NCBI GenBank assembly: GCA_016792625.1
Contig: JAEUKK010000044.1
Span: 1-34,364, forward strand
Source: Deltaproteobacteria bacterium
Lineage (GTDB): Bacteria > Myxococcota_A > UBA796 > UBA2385
Direction: 5' to 3'
DNA length: 34,364 nt
A program made the translations under genes and the position numbers. Positions 15,601 to 24,009 of the stretch are shown here, one piece after another; position 1 is the stretch's first letter; each line of letters opens with the position of its first letter. Under the pieces are notes generated by a model. That model was not told where the DNA came from. It saw only the letters and a list, made by a program, of their open reading frames with translations, and did not search any database.

Positions 15601-18284
15601 GTGATGCCGCAAGGCGTTGAGCACCAAGCTGGTACGTCGAACAGGGCTTTGTGAGCCGGTGCTCCTCCCGGTGATGCCGCAAGGCGTTGAGCACGACGCG
15701 CGCATGAAGCGCCCAGGCGGCGCCGAGCTGTGCTCCTCCCGGTGATGCCGCAAGGCGTTGAGCACGCCCTCGACCAGCGCCGCGGCCAGCGGTCGCCCGT
15801 CGTGCTCCTCCCGGTGATGCCGCAAGGCGTTGAGCACCTCGGGGCGGCCGGCGCGAAGTTGACCCGTGATTGGATGTGCTCCTCCCGGTGATGCCGCAAG
15901 GCGTTGAGCACAACACGGACGGCAGCGCGGCCTTTTTGGCGAGCAGTGCTCCTCCCGGTGATGCCGCAAGGCGTTGAGCACCCGACGTGCTCTTGGTCCA
16001 TGTCGAGGCCCACGTGTGCTCCTCCCGGTGATGCCGCAAGGCGTTGAGCACTCGATCTTCACGGTCACGAGGACCTCCTAGCGCTGCGTGCTCCTCCCGG
16101 TGATGCCGCAAGGCGTTGAGCACACAACATGAACCCCCGCAACCGCTACGCGTTCGAGCGTGCTCCTCCCGGTGATGCCGCAAGGCGTTGAGCACTGCCG
16201 CGCTGGGGACACGCTGACGGCCGAGCTACGTGCTCCTCCCGGTGATGCCGCAAGGCGTTGAGCACTCCTCCATGTCGAGCTTGTTCCACGCCCGCTTGTT
16301 GCCGTGTGCTCCTCCCGGTGATGCCGCAAGGCGTTGAGCACGCCGACATCGAGGCCTGGCGCGACCCTGCCCAGGCTGAGTGCTCCTCCCGGTGATGCCG
16401 CAAGGCGTTGAGCACGCCGTCTGGGCGCAGTTTGCGCGTCGAGGTCGAGGAGTGCTCCTCCCGGTGATGCCGCAAGGCGTTGAGCACGAGAGCATGGGGC
16501 CGGGCGCCCTGTTCCTCGAGCTGTGCTCCTCCCGGTGATGCCGCAAGGCGTTGAGCACGACATAAACCGTTGCATGTCCTCCCCGCTCAGCGCGTGCTCC
16601 TCCCGGTGATGCCGCAAGGCGTTGAGCACACGGCCGCGCTCGATAGGCTCGAAGCGGGGCTAAAGTGCTCCTCCCGGTGATGCCGCAAGGCGTTGAGCAC
16701 GCGCGCCGACCTTGCCGAGCGCCTACGGCTACGCTCGCCGTGCTCCTCCCGGTGATGCCGCAAGGCGTTGAGCACTTGACGGGTACAGGTTCCACGGCCG
16801 GCGCTCACATCTGGTGCTCCTCCCGGTGATGCCGCAAGGCGTTGAGCACACGACGACGGGGACGACTCCAAGGGACCCGACGACGTGCTCCTCCCGGTGA
16901 TGCCGCAAGGCGTTGAGCACATGGACTTCAACGACACCCGCTCGTTCCGCCACGGCGGTGCTCCTCCCGGTGATGCCGCAAGGCGTTGAGCACGCGACGA
17001 GGGCCGCACGCGCGTCCTCCTCGCTGACCGTGCTCCTCCCGGTGATGCCGCAAGGCGTTGAGCACGCGCCGGCGACGAAAAGCAGAGAGAGGGGGTCCAG
17101 TGCTCCTCCCGGTGATGCCGCAAGGCGTTGAGCACGGGCTGGTGGACCGCACCGGGCTGGGCCTGGCCATGTGCTCCTCCCGGTGATGCCGCAAGGCGTT
17201 GAGCACAGCCTGTGGACCGAGCTGCGCACCCGCTTCGCGCTGTGCCCCTCCCGGTGATGCCGCAAGGCGTTGAGCACCAGCTTTGGCGGCGCGGCTGGGC
17301 CGTCACCCAGGGCGTGCTCCTCCCGGTGATGCCGCAAGGCGTTGAGCACGCGTCAATGTCGATCAGCACAGCGTCCTGGCGCACGTGCTCCTCCCGGTGA
17401 TGCCGCAAGGCGTTGAGCACCCCCCGGCCAGCGAGGCGCTGCTCTTGAGCACGTGTGCTCCTCCCGGTGATGCCGCAAGGCGTTGAGCACACGGCATCCT
17501 CGGGCCAGTGCTGGCCAGTGCTGGTGAGTGCTCCTCCCGGTGATGCCGCAAGGCGTTGAGCACACGCCGGGCGTCTCCACGCCGTCGAGGGCGTGGGTGT
17601 GCTCCTCCCGGTGATGCCGCAAGGCGTTGAGCACACCGACGGGCGACAGGTGATCTGCACCCTCGTCGTGGTGCTCCTCCCGGTGATGCCGCAAGGCGTT
17701 GAACACATGAGGCGCGGCGGCGCGGGCGGCGGCGCGGCTTTGGTGCTCCTCCCGGTGATGCCGCAAGGCGTTGAGCACCCGGACGCGGCGCGAGCGATGC
17801 CCTCGCCGATGAGGTGCTCCTCCCGGTGATGCCGCAAGGCGTTGAGCACATCTGGAACGTGATGCTGTCGCCGATGGCCGCGCCGGCGTGCTCCTCCCGG
17901 TGATGCCGCAAGGTGTTGAGCACATGGGGCGCACGTCGAGCGCGTCGGCGGCGGGGGCGTGCTCCTCCCGGTGATGCCGCAAGGCGTTGAGCACTGCGCC
18001 AGCCGCCGGATTTCGGTGTCCACCGCAGCGGTGCTCCTCCCGGTGATGCCGCAAGGCGTTGAGCACACCCTCACCCAGCGGGCGCACCCGTCCGAGCCGC
18101 TGCAGGTGCTCCTCCCGGTGATGCCGCAAGGCGTTGAGCACACGCCGTGCTGATCGGCCTGATCCGCGAGGGCCGGGTGCTCCTCCCGGTGATGCCGCAA
18201 GGCGTTGAGCACGCCACGGGTAGCTCGATCAGGACCGTGACCAACAGCGTGCTCCTCCCGGTGATGCCGCAAGGCGTTGAGCAC
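12638..18284 (+). CRISPR. CRISPR array, 79 repeats of 36 bp and 78 spacers
   Basis: I located 79 repeats by hand from 12638-12673 to 18249-18284. The 36-bp repeat starts GTGCTCCTCCCGG and ends GGCGTTGAGCAC; its ends (GTGCTC/GAGCAC) are inverted. Spacers are 34-42 bp (mean about 36), the longest being 14836-14877. Read on the plus strand, ATGCC, GCAA, GGCGT forms a stem with a GNRA tetraloop; cutting right after GGCG would leave the 8-nt handle UUGAGCAC, as usual for Cas6 products. This supports rightward transcription from the cas2 side. Repeats are identical except for single changes at 17242 (GTGCCC), 17671 (GAACAC end) and 17888 (GGTGTTG), all in the distal part. The minus-strand open frames here encode only the repeat (LNALRHHREEH) and are not genes. 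Confidence 0.99.
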
Positions 18285-18321
18285 GACGGAGGCTTGAAGG
18301 AAGGCGAGCCCGACTTCGAAG
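18285..18321 (+). other. Terminal spacer-like segment, 37 bp
   Basis: Between the last intact repeat and the degenerate one there are 37 bp, a normal spacer length. It would be the oldest spacer of the array if the next segment is an eroded repeat. Confidence 0.5.
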
Positions 18322-18355
18322 GTGCTCCTTGCCAAAGCGCGCCGTGCCCGGGCAC
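18322..18355 (+). repeat. Degenerate terminal CRISPR repeat
   Basis: One unit after the last intact repeat the sequence begins GTGCTCCTTGCC and, about 34 bases later, ends GGGCAC. The outer bases match the repeat and the middle has diverged. An eroded repeat is typical of the trailer end and supports the leader being at 12391-12637. Confidence 0.55.
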
Positions 18356-18629
18356 CACCACCGCCGACGAGTGCCGTGCGCCCAGGCTCAACACGTGGTG
18401 TGCCTAGGGTCAGGCCGGACGACCAAACCTTGCGCCGCATGAGCCCTGCCGCGCCCCTCCGTGGGAAGCGTAAGGATAATGCCAAAAGCTGGCGTTTCGA
18501 CAGGTCAGCCGCACGGTGGACTTGCGGGAGGGTTAGACCCTCGCGAGGATGGGACCTATCACTCCCCTAACCGCACGCTAGACCTCACCCGCCCATACCT
18601 CAAGCCCCACCTGCCTCGGACCGCCCAAC
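18356..18629 (+). promoter_or_regulatory. Trailer region and probable promoter of the helicase gene
   Basis: No gene is seen. GC content drops here compared with the cas genes. A -10-like GATAAT occurs at 18475-18480, inside GGATAATG, the same octamer as in the array leader. A perfect hairpin (GAGGGT, TAG, ACCCTC) lies at 18528-18542, 87 bases before the ATG at 18630, and could be an operator. No U-rich terminator separates the array from the helicase, so read-through from the array is possible. Confidence 0.35.
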
Positions 18630-21086
18630 ATGTCAGAGCTGCCAGTCGTCGAACGAGTCAAAGCCGAACTTGAAGCCGTCGGTCGTTTGATGGACAAGCT
18701 TCAGCAGGTCAAGCCCCCCGGTGGATATCGCGGGGGCGACGCGGTAGCGGCACACGTAGCGCGTCACGACCAGCATACCTATACCGAAGCGCAACGGGCC
18801 GTTCAGTACGCCTATGCGAAGCTCATTCGGGTACGGGATGTGAACAGCGAAGCCGAGGACGAGTATCGAGTGACTGCGGCCGACATCACCTTCACTGACT
18901 TGAAGGTGCTCCGCCGAAACAGCCCGATCTTGCGGAAGCTCATCAGCGCAGAGGAAGGTGAAGAGGTACAGATCACGCCGACCCGCAGGGTAGAGGTTCT
19001 AGAGGTTCGGTATCTTGATCGGCACGTGCCGTTGTACGGGCACGAATATGACTTTCTTGCGATGCGAGACGCCGACCAGGTCGTCGTCCAACACCTGCGC
19101 AGCTGGCTGGCTCAATGTGAGGGCAACGCAAACAACGCCGCGCTCGATGTCGCGGCGGTCGATGAGTTGGAAGTGGCGGGGGTCGCACCGGGAGCCAACG
19201 AGACCACTGAGGGAGAAACGGACGAGGCTCCACAGCTGGGGCAGGTCGAGCGCGAGAACCAGCTGCGAGACCAGTTTTACTGGCAGCCCACCGCTACCCA
19301 AGAGGAGGCGATGCGGTCTGACGCGGTCGGGCTGGTCGTGGTGCTTGGCGTTGCCGGGTCGGGCAAGACGTCGGTCGCCCTTGGCCGCATGGCGATGCTG
19401 CACCTCACTGGTGACGATCCGGTGCGTGCGCCGTACTCAGCCAGCAACGGTCTCGGCGTGGTTCTCAACGAGAGCCTGGTCGGCTACCTGAAAAAGGCCA
19501 TGAGCGGGCAGCTGTTCCTGCAGGACATGAAGGTGCTCTCGTTCTCGGCGATCAAGCACCAGCTCGCCGAGAAGAGGCACCTACTTGGCACCGGCAAGTC
19601 AAGGCTGAAGGTTGTGGCAGCTAAGATTGAACTTCAAGTCCTGTTTTCGCAGATCCGCTGGCTTCGAGCATACACCGGTCCGCTTACCGAGCTGATCGCG
19701 GCCGAACTCAAGAGGCTGCTCGGTGGGCTGCCGGAAGGGTGGACGCTGGGGGAAACCCGGGCGTTGAACGAGCTCGAACAGAAGCAGAAGGCTCAAGGTA
19801 TCGAGGTCCCCGATGAGGCTGCGAGAACCGAACCATGGAACCCGCCAGAGACCATGGCACAGGCCGTCGGCTTCAGCGCTCGCAGATCGCTGATGACGGT
19901 CTGGGCGCGACTTGTGGAAGCGATCCACCATGCCTGTAGTTCGGTCGACGCGAAGACGAATCCCACGGCGTTGCTTCGCTCGGTCGAAAAGGCCCGCAAC
20001 AGCTTCAAGGCGGACTTGCAGTCCGCGCCTGGGTGGTCGTCTGCCGCGCAGCCTGCTCGACAGGCCTTACAGAAACACGTGAAAACCGTCTATGAGCGGG
20101 CATTTCAGCTCGGCGAGCGTTACAACGCGCTAGTGACCACGCCCGCGTTTAGGGACCGCGCCCTAAAGGCGGCTGGCGTCCCTGTCGGTGGCGACCTGCA
20201 GGCGGCTCTGGTCGCGCACTGGAGCGGCCGCGTGGTGAACGCGTACGAGGTAGAGAGCCTGCTGCTCCTCGCGGAGCAGACAAGCGCAGCGTACCCAGCT
20301 CAAGATTCGGCGGACGCCATCGCCACCCTCGTTCCAAGCTCGAAGTACACACACCTGTTCATCGACGAGTTTCAGGACTTCACCGAGGTTCGCTTTGAGC
20401 TGCTGCTAGCCTTGCGGACGAAATCTCAGGCGCCAGCCTTCGCCGTGGGTGACCACTGCCAAAGGCTCAACCCCATGGGGCTGTCCCGCGAATTTCCGCG
20501 GCCGGCGCAGGTCATCTTCCTGGGAGAGAACAAAAGACAGACTACGCACCTCGCGGAGCTCGCAAGCGCCTTTCGAACGGCCGTTCAGGGCGACGACCAA
20601 CCCGCGACACCGGTCAAACCTGGGATCCGTGACGAGAAGCCCTTCGTGATGACCACTACCGACAAAGATCTGGATGCGGCGCTGGTCGAGGCGATTCAAG
20701 CTGCACGCGAGGAGAGGCTCTCGGTGGCGGTCATCTTCGCGGATGCCAATCGAGCCAGCGAAGTCCACGGTCGAGTCAAGGATGAACTCGAGCACGGTGA
20801 CGTTCAATCGCGGCTCTCGATCGACAGCGACGTGTCGAGCCTGTGCGACACCAGCGTGGTGCACTTCACCCTGCCCTTGCCGGTGAAGGGCTTGGAGTTC
20901 GACGCGGTGTTCGTGCTGGATGTCAATCAATACGACTTGGAAGACAAGGTGGCCGCGGATGAGCTGTATGTCGCGCTCACACGCGCCCGCCGCCGCCTCG
21001 GCCTCGCATGGCAAGCCCCGCTGGCCTCGCCCCTGGCCGAGCTGATCGAGCCGCGGGCCGAGTTCACCGAGGCGCCGGTCCTGTGA
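18630..21086 (+). CDS. SF1 (UvrD/HelD-like) helicase-type ATPase
   Basis: The 818-aa protein has the motifs of superfamily 1 helicases: a Q-motif-like WQPTATQEEAM, Walker A GVAGSGKTS at about residue 240, Walker B FIDEFQD at about 577, VGDHCQRLNPMG at about 605, VKGLEFDAVFVLD at about 752 and YVALTRARRRL at about 780. Residues 1-220 carry no recognised domain; they are partly helical and partly acidic. The long insert between Walker A and B recalls HelD-type ATPases, which act on RNA polymerase, more than plain UvrD, but I cannot decide between them. Codon use is clearly less G/C-ending than in all neighbours, so it was probably acquired by transfer. It lies directly after the array on the same strand; a defence role is conceivable. 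The ATG at 18630 lacks a clear ribosome site. Confidence 0.8.
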   Translation: MSELPVVERVKAELEAVGRLMDKLQQVKPPGGYRGGDAVAAHVARHDQHTYTEAQRAVQYAYAKLIRVRDVNSEAEDEYRVTAADITFTDLKVLRRNSPILRKLISAEEGEEVQITPTRRVEVLEVRYLDRHVPLYGHEYDFLAMRDADQVVVQHLRSWLAQCEGNANNAALDVAAVDELEVAGVAPGANETTEGETDEAPQLGQVERENQLRDQFYWQPTATQEEAMRSDAVGLVVVLGVAGSGKTSVALGRMAMLHLTGDDPVRAPYSASNGLGVVLNESLVGYLKKAMSGQLFLQDMKVLSFSAIKHQLAEKRHLLGTGKSRLKVVAAKIELQVLFSQIRWLRAYTGPLTELIAAELKRLLGGLPEGWTLGETRALNELEQKQKAQGIEVPDEAARTEPWNPPETMAQAVGFSARRSLMTVWARLVEAIHHACSSVDAKTNPTALLRSVEKARNSFKADLQSAPGWSSAAQPARQALQKHVKTVYERAFQLGERYNALVTTPAFRDRALKAAGVPVGGDLQAALVAHWSGRVVNAYEVESLLLLAEQTSAAYPAQDSADAIATLVPSSKYTHLFIDEFQDFTEVRFELLLALRTKSQAPAFAVGDHCQRLNPMGLSREFPRPAQVIFLGENKRQTTHLAELASAFRTAVQGDDQPATPVKPGIRDEKPFVMTTTDKDLDAALVEAIQAAREERLSVAVIFADANRASEVHGRVKDELEHGDVQSRLSIDSDVSSLCDTSVVHFTLPLPVKGLEFDAVFVLDVNQYDLEDKVAADELYVALTRARRRLGLAWQAPLASPLAELIEPRAEFTEAPVL

Positions 21087-21089
21087 GCT

Positions 21090-21105
21090 GCGCGGGGCTC
21101 CGCGC
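21090..21105 (+). terminator. GC hairpin after the helicase gene
   Basis: GCGCGG, GGCT, CCGCGC forms a perfect 6-bp stem starting four bases after the helicase stop codon, in the gap between two convergent genes. There is no U-tract, so it is only a candidate terminator. Confidence 0.4.
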
Positions 21106-21223
21106 CCACGACGCAAGCGGCCCGGGGCCAGAGCCTGCGACCGCCTGCGTCAGCGACGACCGGTGCGCCGCCACCGCGCCCGCCCGGCGCCCGCAGCGCC
21201 CGCCGGAACGCCGCCGCCCCGGG

Positions 21224-22165
21224 TCAGCCCTTCGCCCCATTGGCTCGGTCGATGGTGCGGTCTGCCAGACCGCAGCCGTACCACAGCAGCGTGTAGAGCT
21301 CTAAGGTCGAGCGCGCGCCGAGGCCGGCGGCCTCGACCTCGGCGGCGAGCTTGCCGTAGAGGGCGCGGCTGCGCTCCCAGGTGCGGGCGTTGAGCTTGGG
21401 CGCGTAGTCGAGGGAGAAGCCCAGGGCCTTGGCCGCGGCCTGCATCGGCATGGGCTTGATCATGGGGCAGCTCGGGTCGCCGCGGTGGCTGGCGCAGGCC
21501 ACCCAGCTCACGATGGTCCACTTGTCGGCGCCGTCGGGGCGCAGGGCGGCGCCCAGCTCGGCGACGGCCTGGCCCAACGCGTCGCCCTCGGCGGCCATGA
21601 CCCCGGCCACGGCGCGGGCCACCGCCTCGCGCTGACCGGGGCCAATGTCACGCGCGCGGATCTTCTCAAAGGTGTGCACGAGGTTGGTGAGCCCCACCGC
21701 GCGGCCGAAGGCGTCGACCGCGGCGTCCCAGGCGCCGGCCTCGACCAGGCCGGGCACCGGGGCGAGCAGCGCCTCGGCCTTGGCGAGATCGGCGATCTTG
21801 TAGTGCTCGTGCGCGGCGTAGACGGGGTCTTCAAAGCCGGCGGGGAAGTGGTTCAGGAAGACCCGGATGAGGTCTTGAAGGCCACCGGGCAGTGCCTTTA
21901 GCTCGGCCGCGTCGGCCTTGGCCTGCTTCGCCCCCTCGCGCAGGGCCACGCGGGCCGCGGGAGACCGCAGCGGAGAGTCGGCGGGCACCTCGGCGGCGTC
22001 GAGCGGGATCAGCCGCGCCCGGGTGGTCGCGTTGAACTTGGGGGCGTCACCCGTCTCGAAGAGGACGGTGACGTAGCCGCCGCTGGTGTCGATGACGACG
22101 CCTTGGCCCCAGACCTCGTGGTCATCATGGCAGACAAAGGTCCCGGTGGTCAGCGGGGTGGGCAT
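21224..22165 (-). CDS. Protein of unknown function with a small N-terminal beta domain, 313 aa
   Basis: I do not recognise a named family. The ATG at 22165 is chosen because GGAG precedes it by a few bases; the open frame continues upstream into the 117-bp dispersed element and is not coding there. Residues 1-50 (FVCHDDHEVWGQGVVIDTSGGYVTVLFETGDAPKF, taken in two parts) resemble the small SH3-like barrels (DUF3553-like) found in some helicases. The rest is helical. It contains a stretch with cysteine and histidine (VACASHRGDPSCPMIKP) that might bind metal, and no membrane segment. It is convergent with the helicase gene and divergent from the AAA-nuclease gene. Codon use is typical of the window, unlike the helicase, so it is probably a resident gene. 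Confidence 0.6.
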   Translation of the reverse strand: MPTPLTTGTFVCHDDHEVWGQGVVIDTSGGYVTVLFETGDAPKFNATTRARLIPLDAAEVPADSPLRSPAARVALREGAKQAKADAAELKALPGGLQDLIRVFLNHFPAGFEDPVYAAHEHYKIADLAKAEALLAPVPGLVEAGAWDAAVDAFGRAVGLTNLVHTFEKIRARDIGPGQREAVARAVAGVMAAEGDALGQAVAELGAALRPDGADKWTIVSWVACASHRGDPSCPMIKPMPMQAAAKALGFSLDYAPKLNARTWERSRALYGKLAAEVEAAGLGARSTLELYTLLWYGCGLADRTIDRANGAKG

Positions 22166-22270
22166 AGGGGGCTCCGGTGGTGGGGGTGGGCGGTGGTCGC
22201 GGCCGGCCCGGCGGCGGGCGACGCGGGGCGCGGCGCAGCTAACCCGGCCCAAGGGAGCAGCCTGACCCTC

Positions 22271-22387
22271 CGCCTCGCGCGCGCCAGCGGGCCCCAGGGC
22301 GGCGCAGCCGGTCGCCGCAGGCGACGGAGCCGCGGAGCGGCGAACCCCAGGGGGCACGCGACCGGCGCGGGAGCGCCGGGGGCGCCC
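22271..22387 (+). repeat. 117-bp dispersed intergenic element, copy 2
   Basis: This is a near-identical copy of 1845-1961 in the same orientation, with the internal hairpin GTCGCC, GCA, GGCGAC at 22311-22325. It fills most of the gap between two divergent genes, so it may contribute to or lie within their promoters. The two copies flank a segment of about 20 kb that includes the whole CRISPR-Cas locus and the helicase. Confidence 0.7.
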
Positions 22388-22422
22388 GGGGACTGGCGCG
22401 GGTGCGCGGGTTAGCTGCGCCC

Positions 22423-23982
22423 ATGCGCCGCTTCTTCAACACCACTGGCCCCTGCGACCCCGCCCGCCACTACATGCTGCCGCCGGTCGCGCGCCTGCCC
22501 GACATGGCGCCCTTCATCGACGAGCAGCTGTACTTCGTGCTGCACGCGCCGCGGCAGACGGGCAAGACCACCGCCATGCGCGCCTTCGCCGAGGCCCTGC
22601 GCGCCGAGGGCGTGGCCGCCTGCTGGGCCACGGTCGAGGTTGCCCAGGGCGTCGATGACACGGCCGCGGCCGAGCCGCTGTGGATCGAGGCCCTACAAGA
22701 GGGGGCGACCGCGCTGCCCGAGGCGTGGCGCCCGCCGGATGGGGGGGCCTGGGCGACGGGCGCGGTGGGCGGCCGGTTCGGTGCCTTCCTTCGGGCCTGG
22801 GCCGGGGCCCTCACCGTGCCGCTGGTGCTGCTGATCGACGAGGCTGACGTCATCTCGGGCCCGGCGATGGTCAGCTTTTTGCGCCAGCTGCGGGCGGGGT
22901 TCACGACCCGCGGCGTGGGCCGCTTCCCCACCTCGGTGGCGCTGATCGGCATGCGCGACCTGCGCGACTATCTCGTGCAGAGCAAAGACGGTCGCGTGGT
23001 GAACCCGGGCTCACCCTTCAACATCAAGGCCGCGTCCCTCACCCTGCGCAATTTCTCCGCGGCTGAGGTGGCCACCCTGGTCGGCCAACACACCGAAGCG
23101 ACCGGCCAAGCCTTCAGCGGGGATGCGGTGGCCGAGCTCGCGCGGGTCACCGACGGGCAGCCGTTCTTGGTCAACGCCCTCGCCCGCATCTGCGTGACCG
23201 CGCTGGTGCCCGACCGCGGCGCGCCGGTCACCGCCGCCCACGTTGACCAGGCGCGCGAGCAGCTGATCTTGGCCCGCACGACCCACCTCGACAGCCTCGG
23301 CCAGCGCCTGCGCGAGCCCCGCGTCGCGAAGATCGTGCAGGCCGTGCTGCTGGGCGATGAGCCCCTGAGCATCTCGCAGTCGAGCGATGACTTTCAGTAC
23401 GCTGTGGACCTCGGCTTGATCCGCCACGGACCGGACGGGCCAGAGGCGGCCAACCCGATCTACCGCGAGATCCTCGCCCGAGAGCTATCGAGCGACGTGC
23501 AGGCCGCCGTACCCCGCCCCGATTGGCCCTGGGCAACGGCGGACGGCCGCCTCGACATGCCGGCCCTGCTGGCGGCCTTTCGCCAGTGGTGGCGCGAGAA
23601 CGCCGACATCGCTGGCCGCCCCATCCCCGAGTACCCCGAGGCCGTACCCCACCTCGCGCTCTGCGGCTTCTTGCAGCGCGTGGTCAACGGCGGCGGCCGG
23701 GTGCACCGCGAGTTCGCCGCGGGCCGCGGCGCGATGGACCTGCTCATCAGCTATGGCCCCGACCGCTTCGCCATTGAGCTCAAGCGGGTGCGCAGCCGCG
23801 ACCGGCTCGAGACCGTGGTCGAGCGCGGGGCGGCCCAGCTCGGGCGCTATCTCGACACCGTCGGGCTGGACATGGGCTGGCTCGTGGTCTTCGACGTGCG
23901 CCCCGACCGCAGCTGGGAGGAGCGCCTGTGGACCCGGGAGCTCGAGGTCGACGGCAAAAAGGTGGTGGTGTTGGGGGCATAG
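22423..23982 (+). CDS. AAA ATPase fused to a PD-(D/E)XK nuclease domain
   Basis: The 519-aa protein has an N-terminal AAA ATPase with Walker A HAPRQTGKTT (K48) and Walker B LVLLIDEAD (D139, E140), a winged-helix-like middle, and a C-terminal nuclease-like domain with the PD-(D/E)XK pattern: D439 in GRGAMDLLI, then E452 and K454 in FAIELKR. The plan matches the family of ATPases with an AAA-like core and a C-terminal restriction-endonuclease fold, common in bacteria and archaea but poorly understood; links to mobile elements or defence have been proposed. The ATG at 22423 fits the family start (MRRFFNTTGPCDPARHYMLP); an earlier in-frame start at 22402 has no better signal, and neither shows a clear ribosome site. 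It stands alone and faces the MopE lipoprotein gene. Confidence 0.8.
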   Translation: MRRFFNTTGPCDPARHYMLPPVARLPDMAPFIDEQLYFVLHAPRQTGKTTAMRAFAEALRAEGVAACWATVEVAQGVDDTAAAEPLWIEALQEGATALPEAWRPPDGGAWATGAVGGRFGAFLRAWAGALTVPLVLLIDEADVISGPAMVSFLRQLRAGFTTRGVGRFPTSVALIGMRDLRDYLVQSKDGRVVNPGSPFNIKAASLTLRNFSAAEVATLVGQHTEATGQAFSGDAVAELARVTDGQPFLVNALARICVTALVPDRGAPVTAAHVDQAREQLILARTTHLDSLGQRLREPRVAKIVQAVLLGDEPLSISQSSDDFQYAVDLGLIRHGPDGPEAANPIYREILARELSSDVQAAVPRPDWPWATADGRLDMPALLAAFRQWWRENADIAGRPIPEYPEAVPHLALCGFLQRVVNGGGRVHREFAAGRGAMDLLISYGPDRFAIELKRVRSRDRLETVVERGAAQLGRYLDTVGLDMGWLVVFDVRPDRSWEERLWTRELEVDGKKVVVLGA

Positions 23983-23997
23983 GCCCAATGTTGGGCC
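23982..23997. terminator. Bidirectional terminator-like palindrome
   Basis: GGCCCAA, TG, TTGGGCC is a perfect palindrome in the 27-bp gap between the AAA-nuclease gene and the convergent lipoprotein gene. As RNA it folds with a 6-bp stem and a 4-nt loop on either strand. Position between two converging genes suits a shared terminator, though there is no U-tract. Confidence 0.45.
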
Positions 23998-24009
23998 CGC
24001 GCGCCCGCC

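Noticed and set aside
12767..18485. Many long minus-strand open frames encoding repeated LNALRHHREEH or CSTPCGITGRST blocks
   Set aside because: They are translations of the 36-bp CRISPR repeat, which is stop-free in several frames; the intervening residues come from unrelated spacers.
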